Positions 35,978-45,957 of a DNA stretch of 64,000 nucleotides are shown here, one piece after another. Position 1 is the stretch's first letter. Each line of letters starts with the position of its first letter. The notes beneath the pieces were generated by a model, which did no database searches, was not told the DNA's origin, and saw only the letters and a list, made by a program, of their open reading frames with translations. The position numbers were made by a program, and so were the translations under genes. Source of the stretch: Alphaproteobacteria bacterium (lineage in GTDB: Bacteria; Pseudomonadota; Gammaproteobacteria; JAGOUN01); assembly GCA_021151585.1 (NCBI GenBank), contig JAGKWX010000002.1, positions 62,001 to 126,000 on the forward strand, given 5' to 3'.

Positions 35978-37655
35978 TCACAACGACTATTAAACACATA
36001 ACGATAATGCCGAGAGCCTCTTGCGCTGGCTTTCCTGTGTAAGTCATTTCTGAAATATAAGCACCCAGGCCGAGAGCTTGTAAACGGTTCCCGCCCCAAT
36101 TTAGAACCTCAGCAACAATACTCGCATTCCAAGCACCACCGGCCGCCGCCATCGCCCCCGTCACATAATAAGGAAAAATGATTGGCAAAATGACACGCTT
36201 CCATTTCAACCAACCACGCACACCGAATAAACGCGATGCCATCAATAATTCTTTTGGCAACGTTGTCGTACCGGCAATAACATTAAATAAAATATACCAC
36301 TGCGTACCAAGAATCATTAAAGGGGCCGTGAAAATAGTAATATTAGCGTCAAAATACATAATCACCATAACTGCAATTGGATATAATAAATTTGCGGGAA
36401 ATGCTGCAAAAAATTGCGCAATCGGCTGAATAATCGCAGCTGCTTTTGGGCGCAACCCTACCCACACACCTATAGGAATCCAAACAAGCGAACATACAGC
36501 GATCATCAAAAAAATCTTAGCTGCTGTAATCAAACCTAAGCCACAGACCAAAAGAACATCACGCCACGTTGCATGATGCGCAATAAATTCTATTAACATA
36601 AACAAAGCCGCCAAGATCGCTAAATAAACAGCAATCTGCGAGACCCAGGTTAATAACCAAAATAAATAGCTTTTATGTTTAACTATCGCAGCAGCCTGTC
36701 TTTCTCGATACGGTATAACACGAATATTAATCACTATATCGCGTAACAAAGCTAAACAGCTACCAAAACGCTTAAACCAACGACTTCTCAAAAAAATATC
36801 GACAACCCATGATTCCGCCATATGATCATTGGGCTCTAAATCAGTACGAAACTTATCTGACCAAGACATCAGCGGGCGAAATAATAATTGATCATATAAA
36901 ATAATCACGCCTAACATCGTTAAAATAGCATAAACAATCGCAACCTTATCCGACTCGGTAATTGCTACAGCGATATACGAACCAATTCCTGGCAACATGA
37001 TGGATTGATTTGCAATCGAAATCGCTTCAGACGCAACCACAAAAAACCAACCTGCAGACATGGACAACATCATATTCCAGAGCAAACTTGGAATAGTCAT
37101 CGGTACCTCAACGCGCCAAAAGCGCTGCCAAGCGTTTAAATGAAATAAGCGTGCCGCGTTTTTTAATTCCGTTGGCACCAATTTTAACGATTGATAAAAC
37201 CCTAATAACATATTCCACACTTGAGATGTAACAATCGCAAAAATGGCCGCACATTCCGGCCCCAACATACTGTTAGGAAACAAACCGATAAATGTCGGCA
37301 CACTGATGGTTAAAAATCCTAAAATGGGCACAGATTGCAAAATATCAACCATCGGGATAATTATGCGCTCAGCATGACGACTTTTTGCCGCCCATGTGCC
37401 AAAGATGAACGTAATTAGCAAGGAAACACCCATGGCAATAAACATGCGCATAACCGTTCTTAACGCATAATCTGGTAAATATAACGCTGACAGATGAATC
37501 GTGATAGGTTGACCCAAATCAAAAGGGCTGCTCATTTCTTTTGCAGCAATAGCTAACACGATAATAATCGCCAGCACAACTAACAACGCAGCCAGATCCC
37601 AAAAATTAGGATAAGTATTTTGATTAGTGGAAAAGACGATTTTTTTAAGACGCAT
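35916..37655 (-). CDS. ABC importer permease, two fused BPD_transp_1 domains
   Basis: 579 residues, about 12 transmembrane helices in two halves, each with an EAA-type loop (the first near ELKNAARLFHLNAWQRFW, the second near ELLMASRLFGVRGWLKWK) that docks on the ATPase. It belongs to the NitT/TauT-like group, which pairs with ATPases carrying an AAA-associated domain, as the next gene has. The 3' end overlaps the truncated plus-strand ORF by 62 bp. Substrate unknown. Confidence 0.85.
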   Translation of the reverse strand: MRLKKIVFSTNQNTYPNFWDLAALLVVLAIIIVLAIAAKEMSSPFDLGQPITIHLSALYLPDYALRTVMRMFIAMGVSLLITFIFGTWAAKSRHAERIIIPMVDILQSVPILGFLTISVPTFIGLFPNSMLGPECAAIFAIVTSQVWNMLLGFYQSLKLVPTELKNAARLFHLNAWQRFWRVEVPMTIPSLLWNMMLSMSAGWFFVVASEAISIANQSIMLPGIGSYIAVAITESDKVAIVYAILTMLGVIILYDQLLFRPLMSWSDKFRTDLEPNDHMAESWVVDIFLRSRWFKRFGSCLALLRDIVINIRVIPYRERQAAAIVKHKSYLFWLLTWVSQIAVYLAILAALFMLIEFIAHHATWRDVLLVCGLGLITAAKIFLMIAVCSLVWIPIGVWVGLRPKAAAIIQPIAQFFAAFPANLLYPIAVMVIMYFDANITIFTAPLMILGTQWYILFNVIAGTTTLPKELLMASRLFGVRGWLKWKRVILPIIFPYYVTGAMAAAGGAWNASIVAEVLNWGGNRLQALGLGAYISEMTYTGKPAQEALGIIVMCLIVVVINRFVWRPLYALAEGRFHVE

Positions 37656-37774
37656 TTTTTTCTCTGTTGAGACGACGCTTTAATTATAATAACGATAAAG
37701 GCTTAAAATTCAATCACATATTTTGATGACTCCAAAAAAAAAACCTGGCTCTGTATAACCTGATAATCAAGTAT

Positions 37775-37800
37775 AATGCAGACAATCCATGGTCTGCATT
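37775..37800. terminator. Stem-loop between the 1220-aa gene and the permease
   Basis: AATGCAGAC at 37775-37783 is the exact reverse complement of GTCTGCATT at 37792-37800, with an 8-nt loop. It lies about 60 bp beyond the stop of the 1220-residue gene, on the path to the permease gene on the same strand. The arm is not followed by a T-run. Confidence 0.45.
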
Positions 37801-37859
37801 TAAACCAATATTCACATCCAGGATGATAAAACCACTAGAGCCATTAACCAAAATAAAGC

Positions 37860-40800
37860 TTATTTTTTCCTGCCAAATATTCCACTGTTCTTGGCAACAT
37901 TGGCTGACTCGGCCTTACCCATCAATGCCATGACGCGCTCAAATGTAGAAACTTGTTCTTCCTCACCCGACTGTAGAACCAAATCAATCATGGAACTATC
38001 TTCATTGGTCAACATTCTCTTATACCGAATAACGTCATCCTTACTTATTTTTTCTCTTTGTTCTAGCTCGGATAACTTCGCATCTAAGATTGGGCCAATT
38101 AAAGCCATAGCCTCATCCCACAAGGCGCTAAGCTTAGAATCATCGCTCATAAAGCAGTTCTTGTGCAAAATTTTAATGTTGTCTATTATAAAATCTATTT
38201 CATACGTTTTCAAAACATAGCCCTCTTGCGCTTTACGCGAAAGCTGATAGGTATAGTAGGCAACAAGTACAGCATCATTACCTTCTACTGCAATATAGTT
38301 CACTAATTTCTTCCAATCATGTGAAGCCACATGGGCAACCGAGCGCGACCAAGAATACACAGAGAATGATGTACTAGCTTTGGCTGGTGCTAAGTTATGC
38401 AACCAATCAAAAGCACTTTCTAATAGCTCATCAGCTAATCCAGAGCCAAGCGTCTCAGCAGAACGAGCGTTTATATATCCTTTTAATATATGCCTCACGT
38501 GATCTGTATTCAGCGACCCCCTTAAACCATGTAGCCTCATCCAATATTCTAATTGAGTTCCACCAAGCACTTGGTCAAAAAAACCAACACCTCTTGAATA
38601 ATTACTAGCTCTAGAACAAGAGGTAGTAGACGTATAAGAAGATAAACGACTTAATTTCGATTGCCGAGAAACGCCTGTCAATCGTGAACTTACAGACATA
38701 GTTTCATGATCAAAACCCTCAACCTCAGTTTCACCACTACACATTTCGTATAATGTCACGATTTTTGCCATATCTTCATAAATAATTTTTTGCTGGGGTG
38801 ACAACCCTTCTATATAAGCATCATTCTCAAGCATAAAATCAGTGTGCGCAAATAAATGCCTACAGAGCTTGGTCATTCGACTCTCCAGGAACTCATGATT
38901 TAATGAAATAATTTGCAACTGATCTTGTTCTGGATCTTGTTCTGGAGAAGCATTGTAAATCGCTGCCAAAAAGAAAATAGCATTATAAACAGGTGTGTGA
39001 AAGTTTTCTTTTAGAGCAGCAGAAATAGCCCCAATAACGAACCCGCGTTCTTCTATCGATAAATCATTCGGATTTTTTCGAAGAATATTCACTAGCAGCA
39101 AAACACACCAAGCTTCTTTTTCATAACGCTCAAACTGAAAATCCTCAGTTTCAAGCTTGTCATAATAGTGAGCCCATCGATACTTCTGTTTCTTAAGTTC
39201 TGCACTTGCGACATCTTCGCCCGCTCTTTTAGATGACCGATACATAATGTACTGTATCGGCAATTCACCATCGTTATCCGGAGTTTCAGTAAATAGCATA
39301 TGAGCGGTCAACTTTCCTGATAATATCCGCCGGTTAATTTCTATCAAGGCGGCAGTCGCGTGAAAATAGTAAGAATCAAAGCCATATTCACCTTCTATTT
39401 TATCGACAGGCACCACTAGTACTACAGCATAAAGAACCTGATATAAGAGCATGAAAAAATTTTCCAAGGTAGGAGCTTGACTTTTTTTATTTTTAAGCAA
39501 TTTCATCAACCGCGTAATAGTCTCATTTATGTAGTTGGACTCTTCAACAAAGCCATAAATTAATTCGATAATATCCTGTACGATGAGTACTTTGTTTGTA
39601 TCGTCTGTTTCTGGCGAACAGTAATCATCAATTTTCAACATCAGTTCCTGAGCAAACTCCGAATCAGCGGGGTAAGTTAGCATCATTTCATCGTCATCAT
39701 CCAAGCTTTTTTGACTTCGCAACTCTTCTTCGCCTTGAAACTCTTCTTCGCCTTGAAACTCTTCTTCGCCTTGAAACTCTTCTTCGCCTTGAAACTCTTC
39801 TTCGCCTTGGAGCTCTTCTTCGCCTTGGAACTCTTCTTCGCCTCGACTACCCACTGACTGTCTTTGCGCTACAGCGATATCACCATAAAAGTCATCATCT
39901 TCTTCATGGAAATCAAAAAATTGGCGTTCTGCTTGAGTACCAACGTTTTTGCTATCATGGTCCTGCGATTTTTTGCCCACCGGTTTTAATATTGGGGATT
40001 GAATATACTGAAGCGATGCTAAAGAAGCAGCGCCTTCGTGCGTCTTAAGATTAGTATGAGCAAAAGCATGAAGCTTTTTTCTTTCAAGAAAATTGTTTCT
40101 ATCGCTCTCATCACTTGCTGATGCATTCTTTTCTAAAACAGAATCATCATGCTGTTGATCACTATGTTGTTTAGCGTGCTTTTCTTGCCCTTGATCGTCA
40201 GCGTTGTTAAACCCATCCTCACCTATACCCGTATCTTCATCTTCATCGTCATCTTCGCGAATTACCTCAAGCGGTGTTTTTTGCTTTTTTCGTGATGAAC
40301 TTTTGTTTACAACACTTCGCTTTCGGGCTGTAATAAAACCATTAAAACTCGGTTCCTCTATAATCTTCAGACTATAACCAACTGCTTCATCAACATTGGC
40401 CGCAAGAGTAGATTCATCAGGAAATTCTGTCATTATTGGGGCTGGCGCATCTTGTGGGAATCGATCATCCTTAGATAAAAACTCATAAAGTTGAGCATAA
40501 CTTCTGTGCGCCACAAAGATATTTTCACTCTCCGCGGTACGAACATCAATATACTCCTTAATGAGGTTGAACCAATCAAACACAAGAGTCCAGCAATCAT
40601 CCTTAGGATTGCTTTGCTTACAGATTTCTTTCAAAGAATATGTGATGAGATCAATCAGCGAACCATCATCTCGTAAAGATGATAGTTGAGTAAAAAATTT
40701 TTCCCAAAAAATTCCAAGTCTTTTAATTCGCACTATTTTTAAACTATGCTTTTCAAAAAAACTAGTGTTTTCTCCATAAATCTCGGATCGCATCATGATA

Positions 40801-41522
40801 GAATGATGATCAGTAGATAATAAAGTCTCATTCACGTCGATGGTTTTTACCTCAGAGATTTTTAACAACATTTGTAAAATGTTCTTATTATGTTTACGCG
40901 TATTAAATCTTCCACCCAATATGGAATTCAATGAAATATGATTAATTACTAATACTAATAAGCTTGCTTTTTTCATAGCCAAGGATACATTCTGGCCATG
41001 CTCCGAACTCAGTAATAGCGAAAAATTCATATCTTGTTGCTCTAATAAATATTGCTTTTGAAGAATACGAGTCATCAGCAGTTTTTCTCTTTCGACTATA
41101 GTCGCTTCATAATCTGAAGAATCCGAAAATTTGAGCGTTTCTCGCAATTGACGCAACATCATAAATTCATGCCACTCAGAACCAGAATACATAAGAATGA
41201 ATTCTTTCGCTGTGCTTAAAATCAATTGCGTTAAAGATACCGAATTTGCCTTATCACAATGTTTTTTGAGAAATTTAAGTAGCGTATCACTGCCAGACCC
41301 GACGAGCTCTTCCGGAATAGCTACGTTAATACACCGATCACTTCTATCTCTTTTTTCATCTTCTTTCTTAAAAAGATGAATAAAAATTTTTAACATCTCT
41401 CGACTAAAAGGCCAAGACGACTTGGGGTCATCAAAAAGAACTCCTATCACTTGGTGTGTAGAAAGCCGCCGCACCTTCAAAGGACGGTTAATAATTTGAT
41501 CGAGAAGCTCTATAGTAGTCAT
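37860..41522 (-). CDS. Large unknown protein, 1220 aa, candidate Dot/Icm effector
   Basis: I do not recognise the family. The protein has no signal peptide or membrane helices and looks mostly helical, with Leu-rich amphipathic stretches in the N-terminal 400 and C-terminal 500 residues. The centre (about 410-620) is acidic and low in complexity: EDDDEDEDTG, then seven copies of a QGEEEF/L unit at about 560-600, then DDDDEMM. The C-terminal 40 residues contain a short Glu cluster (QSGEEEQ) and end in basic GIFGRKK; the Glu cluster loosely resembles E-block export signals. A clear AAGGAAA ribosome site precedes the ATG. Size, lack of homology and a Dot/Icm host suggest an effector, but this is inference. 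Confidence 0.7.
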   Translation of the reverse strand: MTTIELLDQIINRPLKVRRLSTHQVIGVLFDDPKSSWPFSREMLKIFIHLFKKEDEKRDRSDRCINVAIPEELVGSGSDTLLKFLKKHCDKANSVSLTQLILSTAKEFILMYSGSEWHEFMMLRQLRETLKFSDSSDYEATIVEREKLLMTRILQKQYLLEQQDMNFSLLLSSEHGQNVSLAMKKASLLVLVINHISLNSILGGRFNTRKHNKNILQMLLKISEVKTIDVNETLLSTDHHSIMMRSEIYGENTSFFEKHSLKIVRIKRLGIFWEKFFTQLSSLRDDGSLIDLITYSLKEICKQSNPKDDCWTLVFDWFNLIKEYIDVRTAESENIFVAHRSYAQLYEFLSKDDRFPQDAPAPIMTEFPDESTLAANVDEAVGYSLKIIEEPSFNGFITARKRSVVNKSSSRKKQKTPLEVIREDDDEDEDTGIGEDGFNNADDQGQEKHAKQHSDQQHDDSVLEKNASASDESDRNNFLERKKLHAFAHTNLKTHEGAASLASLQYIQSPILKPVGKKSQDHDSKNVGTQAERQFFDFHEEDDDFYGDIAVAQRQSVGSRGEEEFQGEEELQGEEEFQGEEEFQGEEEFQGEEEFQGEEELRSQKSLDDDDEMMLTYPADSEFAQELMLKIDDYCSPETDDTNKVLIVQDIIELIYGFVEESNYINETITRLMKLLKNKKSQAPTLENFFMLLYQVLYAVVLVVPVDKIEGEYGFDSYYFHATAALIEINRRILSGKLTAHMLFTETPDNDGELPIQYIMYRSSKRAGEDVASAELKKQKYRWAHYYDKLETEDFQFERYEKEAWCVLLLVNILRKNPNDLSIEERGFVIGAISAALKENFHTPVYNAIFFLAAIYNASPEQDPEQDQLQIISLNHEFLESRMTKLCRHLFAHTDFMLENDAYIEGLSPQQKIIYEDMAKIVTLYEMCSGETEVEGFDHETMSVSSRLTGVSRQSKLSRLSSYTSTTSCSRASNYSRGVGFFDQVLGGTQLEYWMRLHGLRGSLNTDHVRHILKGYINARSAETLGSGLADELLESAFDWLHNLAPAKASTSFSVYSWSRSVAHVASHDWKKLVNYIAVEGNDAVLVAYYTYQLSRKAQEGYVLKTYEIDFIIDNIKILHKNCFMSDDSKLSALWDEAMALIGPILDAKLSELEQREKISKDDVIRYKRMLTNEDSSMIDLVLQSGEEEQVSTFERVMALMGKAESANVAKNSGIFGRKK
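39721..39846. repeat. 18-bp tandem repeat, seven units, coding (QGEEEF)
   Basis: Seven consecutive 18-bp units (plus-strand AACTCTTCTTCGCCTTGA and variants) encode R/QGEEEF or QGEEEL on the minus strand. Units differ by only a few bases. Because 18 is a multiple of 3, copy-number change would lengthen or shorten the protein without a frameshift. Confidence 0.9.
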
Positions 41523-41829
41523 GATAATTTTTCCTTATGTTAAAGCTGTTAAACTGTATTGAGCATGGCAAAGTTAAGCGCTGGCTAGTGACGTATATAA
41601 TATTAATTATATCATGGCAAAATAAATGCCGCTGAAAGCAGCATAATAACCGTACTGTAAACCGCTTATAGCCAAGATCTATAGTGCTCAAAATTTTTAT
41701 ACTATAAAGGCAAAACCTTAAAAGAATATTAGCAAGGGTCATACTTAAATCTTTGGCTAAAAAAATGTCATGTATGGACAATATGCCATCATAAGTTGTA
41801 CTATAAAGCACAGTTTTTTTATGAGAAAC
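41523..41829. other. Divergent intergenic region upstream of the 1220-aa gene and bcp
   Basis: About 300 bp of AT-rich sequence between divergent genes. It must contain both promoters. A TTGCCA followed 17 bp later by TATACG on the minus strand (about 41590-41620) is a weak candidate for the large gene. A minus-strand 107-codon ORF here has no protein-like features. Nothing else was seen. Confidence 0.45.
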
Positions 41830-42294
41830 ATGATGATTCGACTATCCCCCGGCGACCAAGCACCCGCCTTCACTGCATTAGCAGACACCGGCGAACAAAT
41901 CTCTTTATCGCAATTCAAAGAAAAAAACGTTATTTTGTATTTTTACCCCAAAGACGACACACCGGGCTGCACCAAAGAGGCCTGTGACTTCACACAACAC
42001 CACCAAGCTTTTGCGAATAACAACACGGTCATCATTGGTGTTTCAAAAGATAGTATTGAAAGCCATAAAAAATTCAAAGAAAAATACCAATTATCTTTTA
42101 TGTTAATTTCCGATCCTGATGGCGTACTGTGCGAAAAATATGGCGCCTGGGGTGAAAAGAAAAATTATGGAAAAATATATCAAGGCATTATTCGCTCGAC
42201 TTTTTTGATTGATCAAACCGGGACTATTACAGCTGCGATGTATAATGTAAAAGCAACAGGCCATGTAGACAAAATGTTGCGAGAATTGTTTTGA
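41830..42294 (+). CDS. bcp: Bcp/PrxQ thiol peroxidase
   Basis: An atypical 2-Cys peroxiredoxin that reduces organic and hydrogen peroxide. It has the family motif YPKDDTPGCTKEACDF, in which the first Cys is peroxidatic and the Cys five residues later is resolving. The frame is open from 41770, but the N-terminus MMIRLSPGDQAPAF at 41830 (or 41833) fits the family, giving about 154 residues. It converges on pilT. Confidence 0.93.
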   Translation: MMIRLSPGDQAPAFTALADTGEQISLSQFKEKNVILYFYPKDDTPGCTKEACDFTQHHQAFANNNTVIIGVSKDSIESHKKFKEKYQLSFMLISDPDGVLCEKYGAWGEKKNYGKIYQGIIRSTFLIDQTGTITAAMYNVKATGHVDKMLRELF

Positions 42295-42313
42295 GCTAGT
42301 ACAACTGACGTCA

Positions 42314-43297
42314 CTATTCAACCAATCCTTGCCGTTTTAATTCTTTAAGACTATCTTCCATAGTACGCATGCCACTTGCTCGCCCTGTTTGCATAGCTGA
42401 CATAATTTGAGAAATTTTATTTTCACGAATAAGATTTTTAATCGCTATGGTAGCAATCATGACTTCTTGAACTGCAACACGGCCACCACCTTTTTTCTTA
42501 ATTAATGCTTGAGAAATTACTGCCTGCAAGGAATTTGACAACAGACTCCTTACCAATTCTTTATCTCCAGCAGGAAATACATCAATAATTCGATTTATCG
42601 TCGCTGCGCAAGAATTAGTATGTAAAGTAGCAAAGACCAAATGCCCTGTCTCTGCCGCCGTTAATGCCAAACGTATTGTGTCCAAATCACGCATTTCGCC
42701 TAGTAAAATAATATCAGGATCTTCTCGCAATGAAGCACGCAAAGCATGCTGAAAGCTTGTTGTATGTTGAGCTAATTCGCGTTGTTGAATTAATGATTTT
42801 TTAGGGTGATAAACATATTCAATAGGATCTTCGATAGTAATAATATGCGAAGCTTGATTCATGTTAATATGCTGAATCATTGCAGCAAGCGTTGTGCTTT
42901 TACCACTACCCGACGAGCCAGTAACTAAAATCAATCCCTGCTGCAAAGCACATACATCCTTTAAAACCTCTGAACATACTAATGAGTCCAATAGTGGAAT
43001 TTGACTAGTGAGAATTCTAAATGTTGCACTAATACCATGTAACTGATGAAAAACATTCACTCGGCATCTGATGCCATTACAAAACATATATGAGAAATCT
43101 TGCTCCTGATCCTTAGAGCATTGCTCAGGCCTTATTTCGGCTAACTGATCTTCAAGCCACTGGGCTTCCAAGATATTTGCGCCAGCTAGAGGAATTAAAT
43201 CGCCATCAATACGATACATCGGCGGCATACCACTAGAGACATGAAGATCAGAAGCATGTAAGTGAACAGCTTCGCCGAGTAAATCTAACAAATTCAT
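42314..43297 (-). CDS. pilT: PilT-type retraction ATPase
   Basis: A hexameric ATPase that depolymerises type IV pili. 327 residues. The N-terminal PAS-like domain contains the conserved ASDLHVSSGMPP motif, then Walker A GSSGSGKS at 127-134, Walker B PDIILLGEMRD near 194-204 and a His box near 220-226. The C-terminal AIKNLIRENKISQI helix and GMRTMEDSL block match PilT rather than PilB. It lies 28 kb from the MSHA-like operon, which has no retraction ATPase of its own; it could serve that machine or another pilus outside the window. Confidence 0.88.
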   Translation of the reverse strand: MNLLDLLGEAVHLHASDLHVSSGMPPMYRIDGDLIPLAGANILEAQWLEDQLAEIRPEQCSKDQEQDFSYMFCNGIRCRVNVFHQLHGISATFRILTSQIPLLDSLVCSEVLKDVCALQQGLILVTGSSGSGKSTTLAAMIQHINMNQASHIITIEDPIEYVYHPKKSLIQQRELAQHTTSFQHALRASLREDPDIILLGEMRDLDTIRLALTAAETGHLVFATLHTNSCAATINRIIDVFPAGDKELVRSLLSNSLQAVISQALIKKKGGGRVAVQEVMIATIAIKNLIRENKISQIMSAMQTGRASGMRTMEDSLKELKRQGLVE

Positions 43298-43491
43298 CGA
43301 TATCTCCTGTTGTTTTCTATACTAGATTCCGCACTTAGAACTATAGCGAACAAATTTAAAACACTAGATCCCGGTTTATAGAACCAGTTTATGGATTAAC
43401 TAAAGCAAATTAATTCGGCTAGGTTTGCCAGATTAATAATAAGGGAAAGGAATAAAAAAATAGGCTAACACAGTTGTAATAATTATTGAAA

Positions 43492-43522
43492 TTGAATCGG
43501 TTACACAGCGCAACCGATTCAA
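43492..43522 (-). terminator. Perfect 11-bp stem-loop terminator of parC
   Basis: TTGAATCGGTT at 43492-43502 is the exact reverse complement of AACCGATTCAA at 43512-43522, with a 9-nt loop. It begins 8 bp after the parC stop on the minus strand and is followed there by a T/A-rich stretch. Strongest terminator candidate in the window. Confidence 0.7.
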
Positions 43523-43529
43523 CTTGACA

Positions 43530-45776
43530 TCAAACGACCGACATCTTATCCACACGCTGAAATCCTTTCGGCAGTTTATTGCCACGGCGACCGCGCTCAC
43601 CGGCATAATGTTCAAGATCACTCGACTTTAAGGATAATTTACGTTTTCCAGCCAATAGCTCTAATGACGCGCCTTTGGCAAAAACAATAATATCGGTAAC
43701 AAATTCTTCACGCGCTGAAGCACGCTTTGAATTGACACTAATCATTTTATTGCCTTTACCCTTCGCTAACTCTGGCAATTCTTTGACAGGAAAAACCAAC
43801 ATGCGACCTTCATTAGTGACCATAGCGACCAAATCTGTCGATAATGACGTCACGCGTTGCGGCATTAATACTTGCGCATTATCAGGTAATTTTAAAATGG
43901 CTTTACCTGCCTTGTTACGCGCATACAGCTCTGAGAATTTAACGATGAATCCATAACCAGCATCTGATGCCATGACATACAAGTCATGATCCTCGCCAAA
44001 TAATGCAGTAATAAATGATGCGCCTGGAGGTGGTGTTACATAACCAGTTAATGGATCGCCATAACCACGAGCCGAAGGGAGTGCACCAGCAATTAAAGAA
44101 TATGTGCGTCCTGTACTATCGATGAAAACCACTTGCTGCTGACTTTTACCCATAGCAGAACACAACAAGCTATCACTAGATTTATAATTTAAAACACTTG
44201 CGTCTATTTCATGGCCTTTCGCTTGTCGAACCCAACCCATTTTCGAAAGAATAACAGTCACCGGTTCTGATGGTAATAGATCACTTTCTTTAATGACTTG
44301 AGCCTCCGCTCGTTCAACTAAAGCTGATTTCCTCTCATCGCCATATTTTTCAGCATCTTCGCTCAATTCTTTTTTTATTAATGTCGTTAAACGCGCATCT
44401 GATCCCAAAATCTTTTCTAATTCATCTCGCTCTTTACCCAACTCATCTTGTTCGCCACGAATTTTCATTTCTTCAAGTTTCGCTAAGTGACGTAATTTAA
44501 TTTCTAAAATCGCCTCAGCTTGCTCTTCCGAAAGCTTAAAACGTGCCATCAACACTGCCTTTGGCTCATCTTCACTACGAATGATATGAATTACTTCATC
44601 AATATTTAAAAATGCGATAAGCAAACCATCTAGAATGTGCAAACGTTTCAATACTTTATCTAAACGATACTGCAATCGCTTCTTAACAATTGCACGACGA
44701 TATACCAACCATTCTTGTAAAATTTCTAATAAATTTTTAACTTGAGGTCGACCATCTAAGCCTATCATGTTTAAATTAATGCGATAATTTTTTTCTAAAT
44801 CTGTTGATGCAAACAAATGAGCCATCATAGCATCAAGATCGACACGATTAGACTTCGGCACGATAACTAAGCGCGTTGGATTTTCATGATCTGACTCATC
44901 ACGCAAATCATCGACCATAGGCAATTTTTTCTCGCGCATCAAGGCAGCAATTTGTTCCAGTACTTTTGCGCCCGAGGCCTGATACGGTAACGCAGTAACA
45001 ACGACCTCACCTTCCTCAACAACATAAGTGGCGCGCATTTTGATAGAACCATTACCTTTGCGATAAATTTCTGCAATTTCTGACTTAGGCGTAATAATTT
45101 CTGCCCGGGTTGGAAAGTCTGGCGCTGGCACAATGTGAACAATGTCACTCAGCGACGCTGTAGGATGCTCTAGGATATGCACGCACGCACTAACCACTTC
45201 CCTTAAGTTATGCGAAGGAATATCCGTTGCCATTCCAACCGCAATACCACTTGCACCATTTAACAAAATATTCGGCAAACGCGCAGGCAATTGCGCAGGC
45301 TCCTCTAACGTACCGTCAAAATTTGGCACCCAATCCGTTGTCCCCTGATCCAACTCTTTCAATATCACTTCAGCATAGCGCGATAATTTCGATTCGGTAT
45401 ATCGCATCGCCGCAAATGATTTTGGATCATCTGGCGACCCCCAGTTTCCTTGACCATCCACCAATGGATACCGATAAGAAAAATCTTGCGCCATCAATAC
45501 CATTGCTTCATAGCATGCAGTATCACCATGCGGATGAAATTTACCTAAAACATCACCGACCGTACGTGCGGATTTTTTATGTTTCGCGGCAGCATTCAAA
45601 CCCAATTCCGACATCGCATAAACAATACGACGCTGCACCGGCTTTAAACCATCACTAATATGTGGCAACGCGCGGTCCAAGATCACATACATGGAATAAT
45701 CTAAATAGGCACGCTCAGTAAATTCATGTAAAGGCTGTTGTTCAACGCCTTGCGTGTTCATCAATACTTGCTTCAT
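43530..45776 (-). CDS. parC: DNA topoisomerase IV subunit A
   Basis: The cleaving subunit of topoisomerase IV, which unlinks daughter chromosomes. 748 residues, close to the 752 of E. coli. The N-terminal breakage-reunion domain contains HEFTERAYLDYSMYVI and the catalytic Tyr in AAMRYTESKLS (about 122-132). The C-terminal domain after about 490 is the short ParC-type pinwheel. Quinolone-region residues read HGDTACYE at 83-90: Thr86 is at the E. coli Ser80 position, while Glu90 (E. coli Glu84) is kept. Its partner parE lies 2.5 kb upstream, separated by three unrelated genes. Confidence 0.96.
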   Translation of the reverse strand: MKQVLMNTQGVEQQPLHEFTERAYLDYSMYVILDRALPHISDGLKPVQRRIVYAMSELGLNAAAKHKKSARTVGDVLGKFHPHGDTACYEAMVLMAQDFSYRYPLVDGQGNWGSPDDPKSFAAMRYTESKLSRYAEVILKELDQGTTDWVPNFDGTLEEPAQLPARLPNILLNGASGIAVGMATDIPSHNLREVVSACVHILEHPTASLSDIVHIVPAPDFPTRAEIITPKSEIAEIYRKGNGSIKMRATYVVEEGEVVVTALPYQASGAKVLEQIAALMREKKLPMVDDLRDESDHENPTRLVIVPKSNRVDLDAMMAHLFASTDLEKNYRINLNMIGLDGRPQVKNLLEILQEWLVYRRAIVKKRLQYRLDKVLKRLHILDGLLIAFLNIDEVIHIIRSEDEPKAVLMARFKLSEEQAEAILEIKLRHLAKLEEMKIRGEQDELGKERDELEKILGSDARLTTLIKKELSEDAEKYGDERKSALVERAEAQVIKESDLLPSEPVTVILSKMGWVRQAKGHEIDASVLNYKSSDSLLCSAMGKSQQQVVFIDSTGRTYSLIAGALPSARGYGDPLTGYVTPPPGASFITALFGEDHDLYVMASDAGYGFIVKFSELYARNKAGKAILKLPDNAQVLMPQRVTSLSTDLVAMVTNEGRMLVFPVKELPELAKGKGNKMISVNSKRASAREEFVTDIIVFAKGASLELLAGKRKLSLKSSDLEHYAGERGRRGNKLPKGFQRVDKMSVV

Positions 45777-45957
45777 GTAGCCTCCAGCTTAACATCGCGT
45801 TTTTCATAGAGTTTACTGTAAATTCAATCAGTTTTTAATAGGTAAAACATTCAAATAGGCGTAAAATCGGAAAATAAATAAAAGCAAAACATCAGGGGCA
45901 ACAAAAAGCATCACATCAGAGAACAACACTACTGACTAATGTTAGAAAAACATAAAT

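Noticed and set aside
34353..37655. Specific nitrate or taurine transport assignment for the ABC importer
   Set aside because: Family similarity does not give the substrate, and no binding protein or metabolic genes are nearby.
39721..39846. Possible CRISPR-like array
   Set aside because: The 18-bp units are contiguous without spacers and lie in a coding frame. No cas genes are visible.
39596..40048. 150-codon plus-strand ORF rich in LLRLET repeats
   Set aside because: It is the antisense reading of the QGEEEF repeat in the 1220-residue gene. The repeat opens the frame artificially.
41488..41811. 107-codon minus-strand ORF upstream of the 1220-residue gene
   Set aside because: Overlaps the start and ribosome site of the large gene and has no protein-like pattern.
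45227..45658. 143-codon plus-strand ORF opposite parC
   Set aside because: Antisense shadow of a strongly conserved gene, with no independent features.
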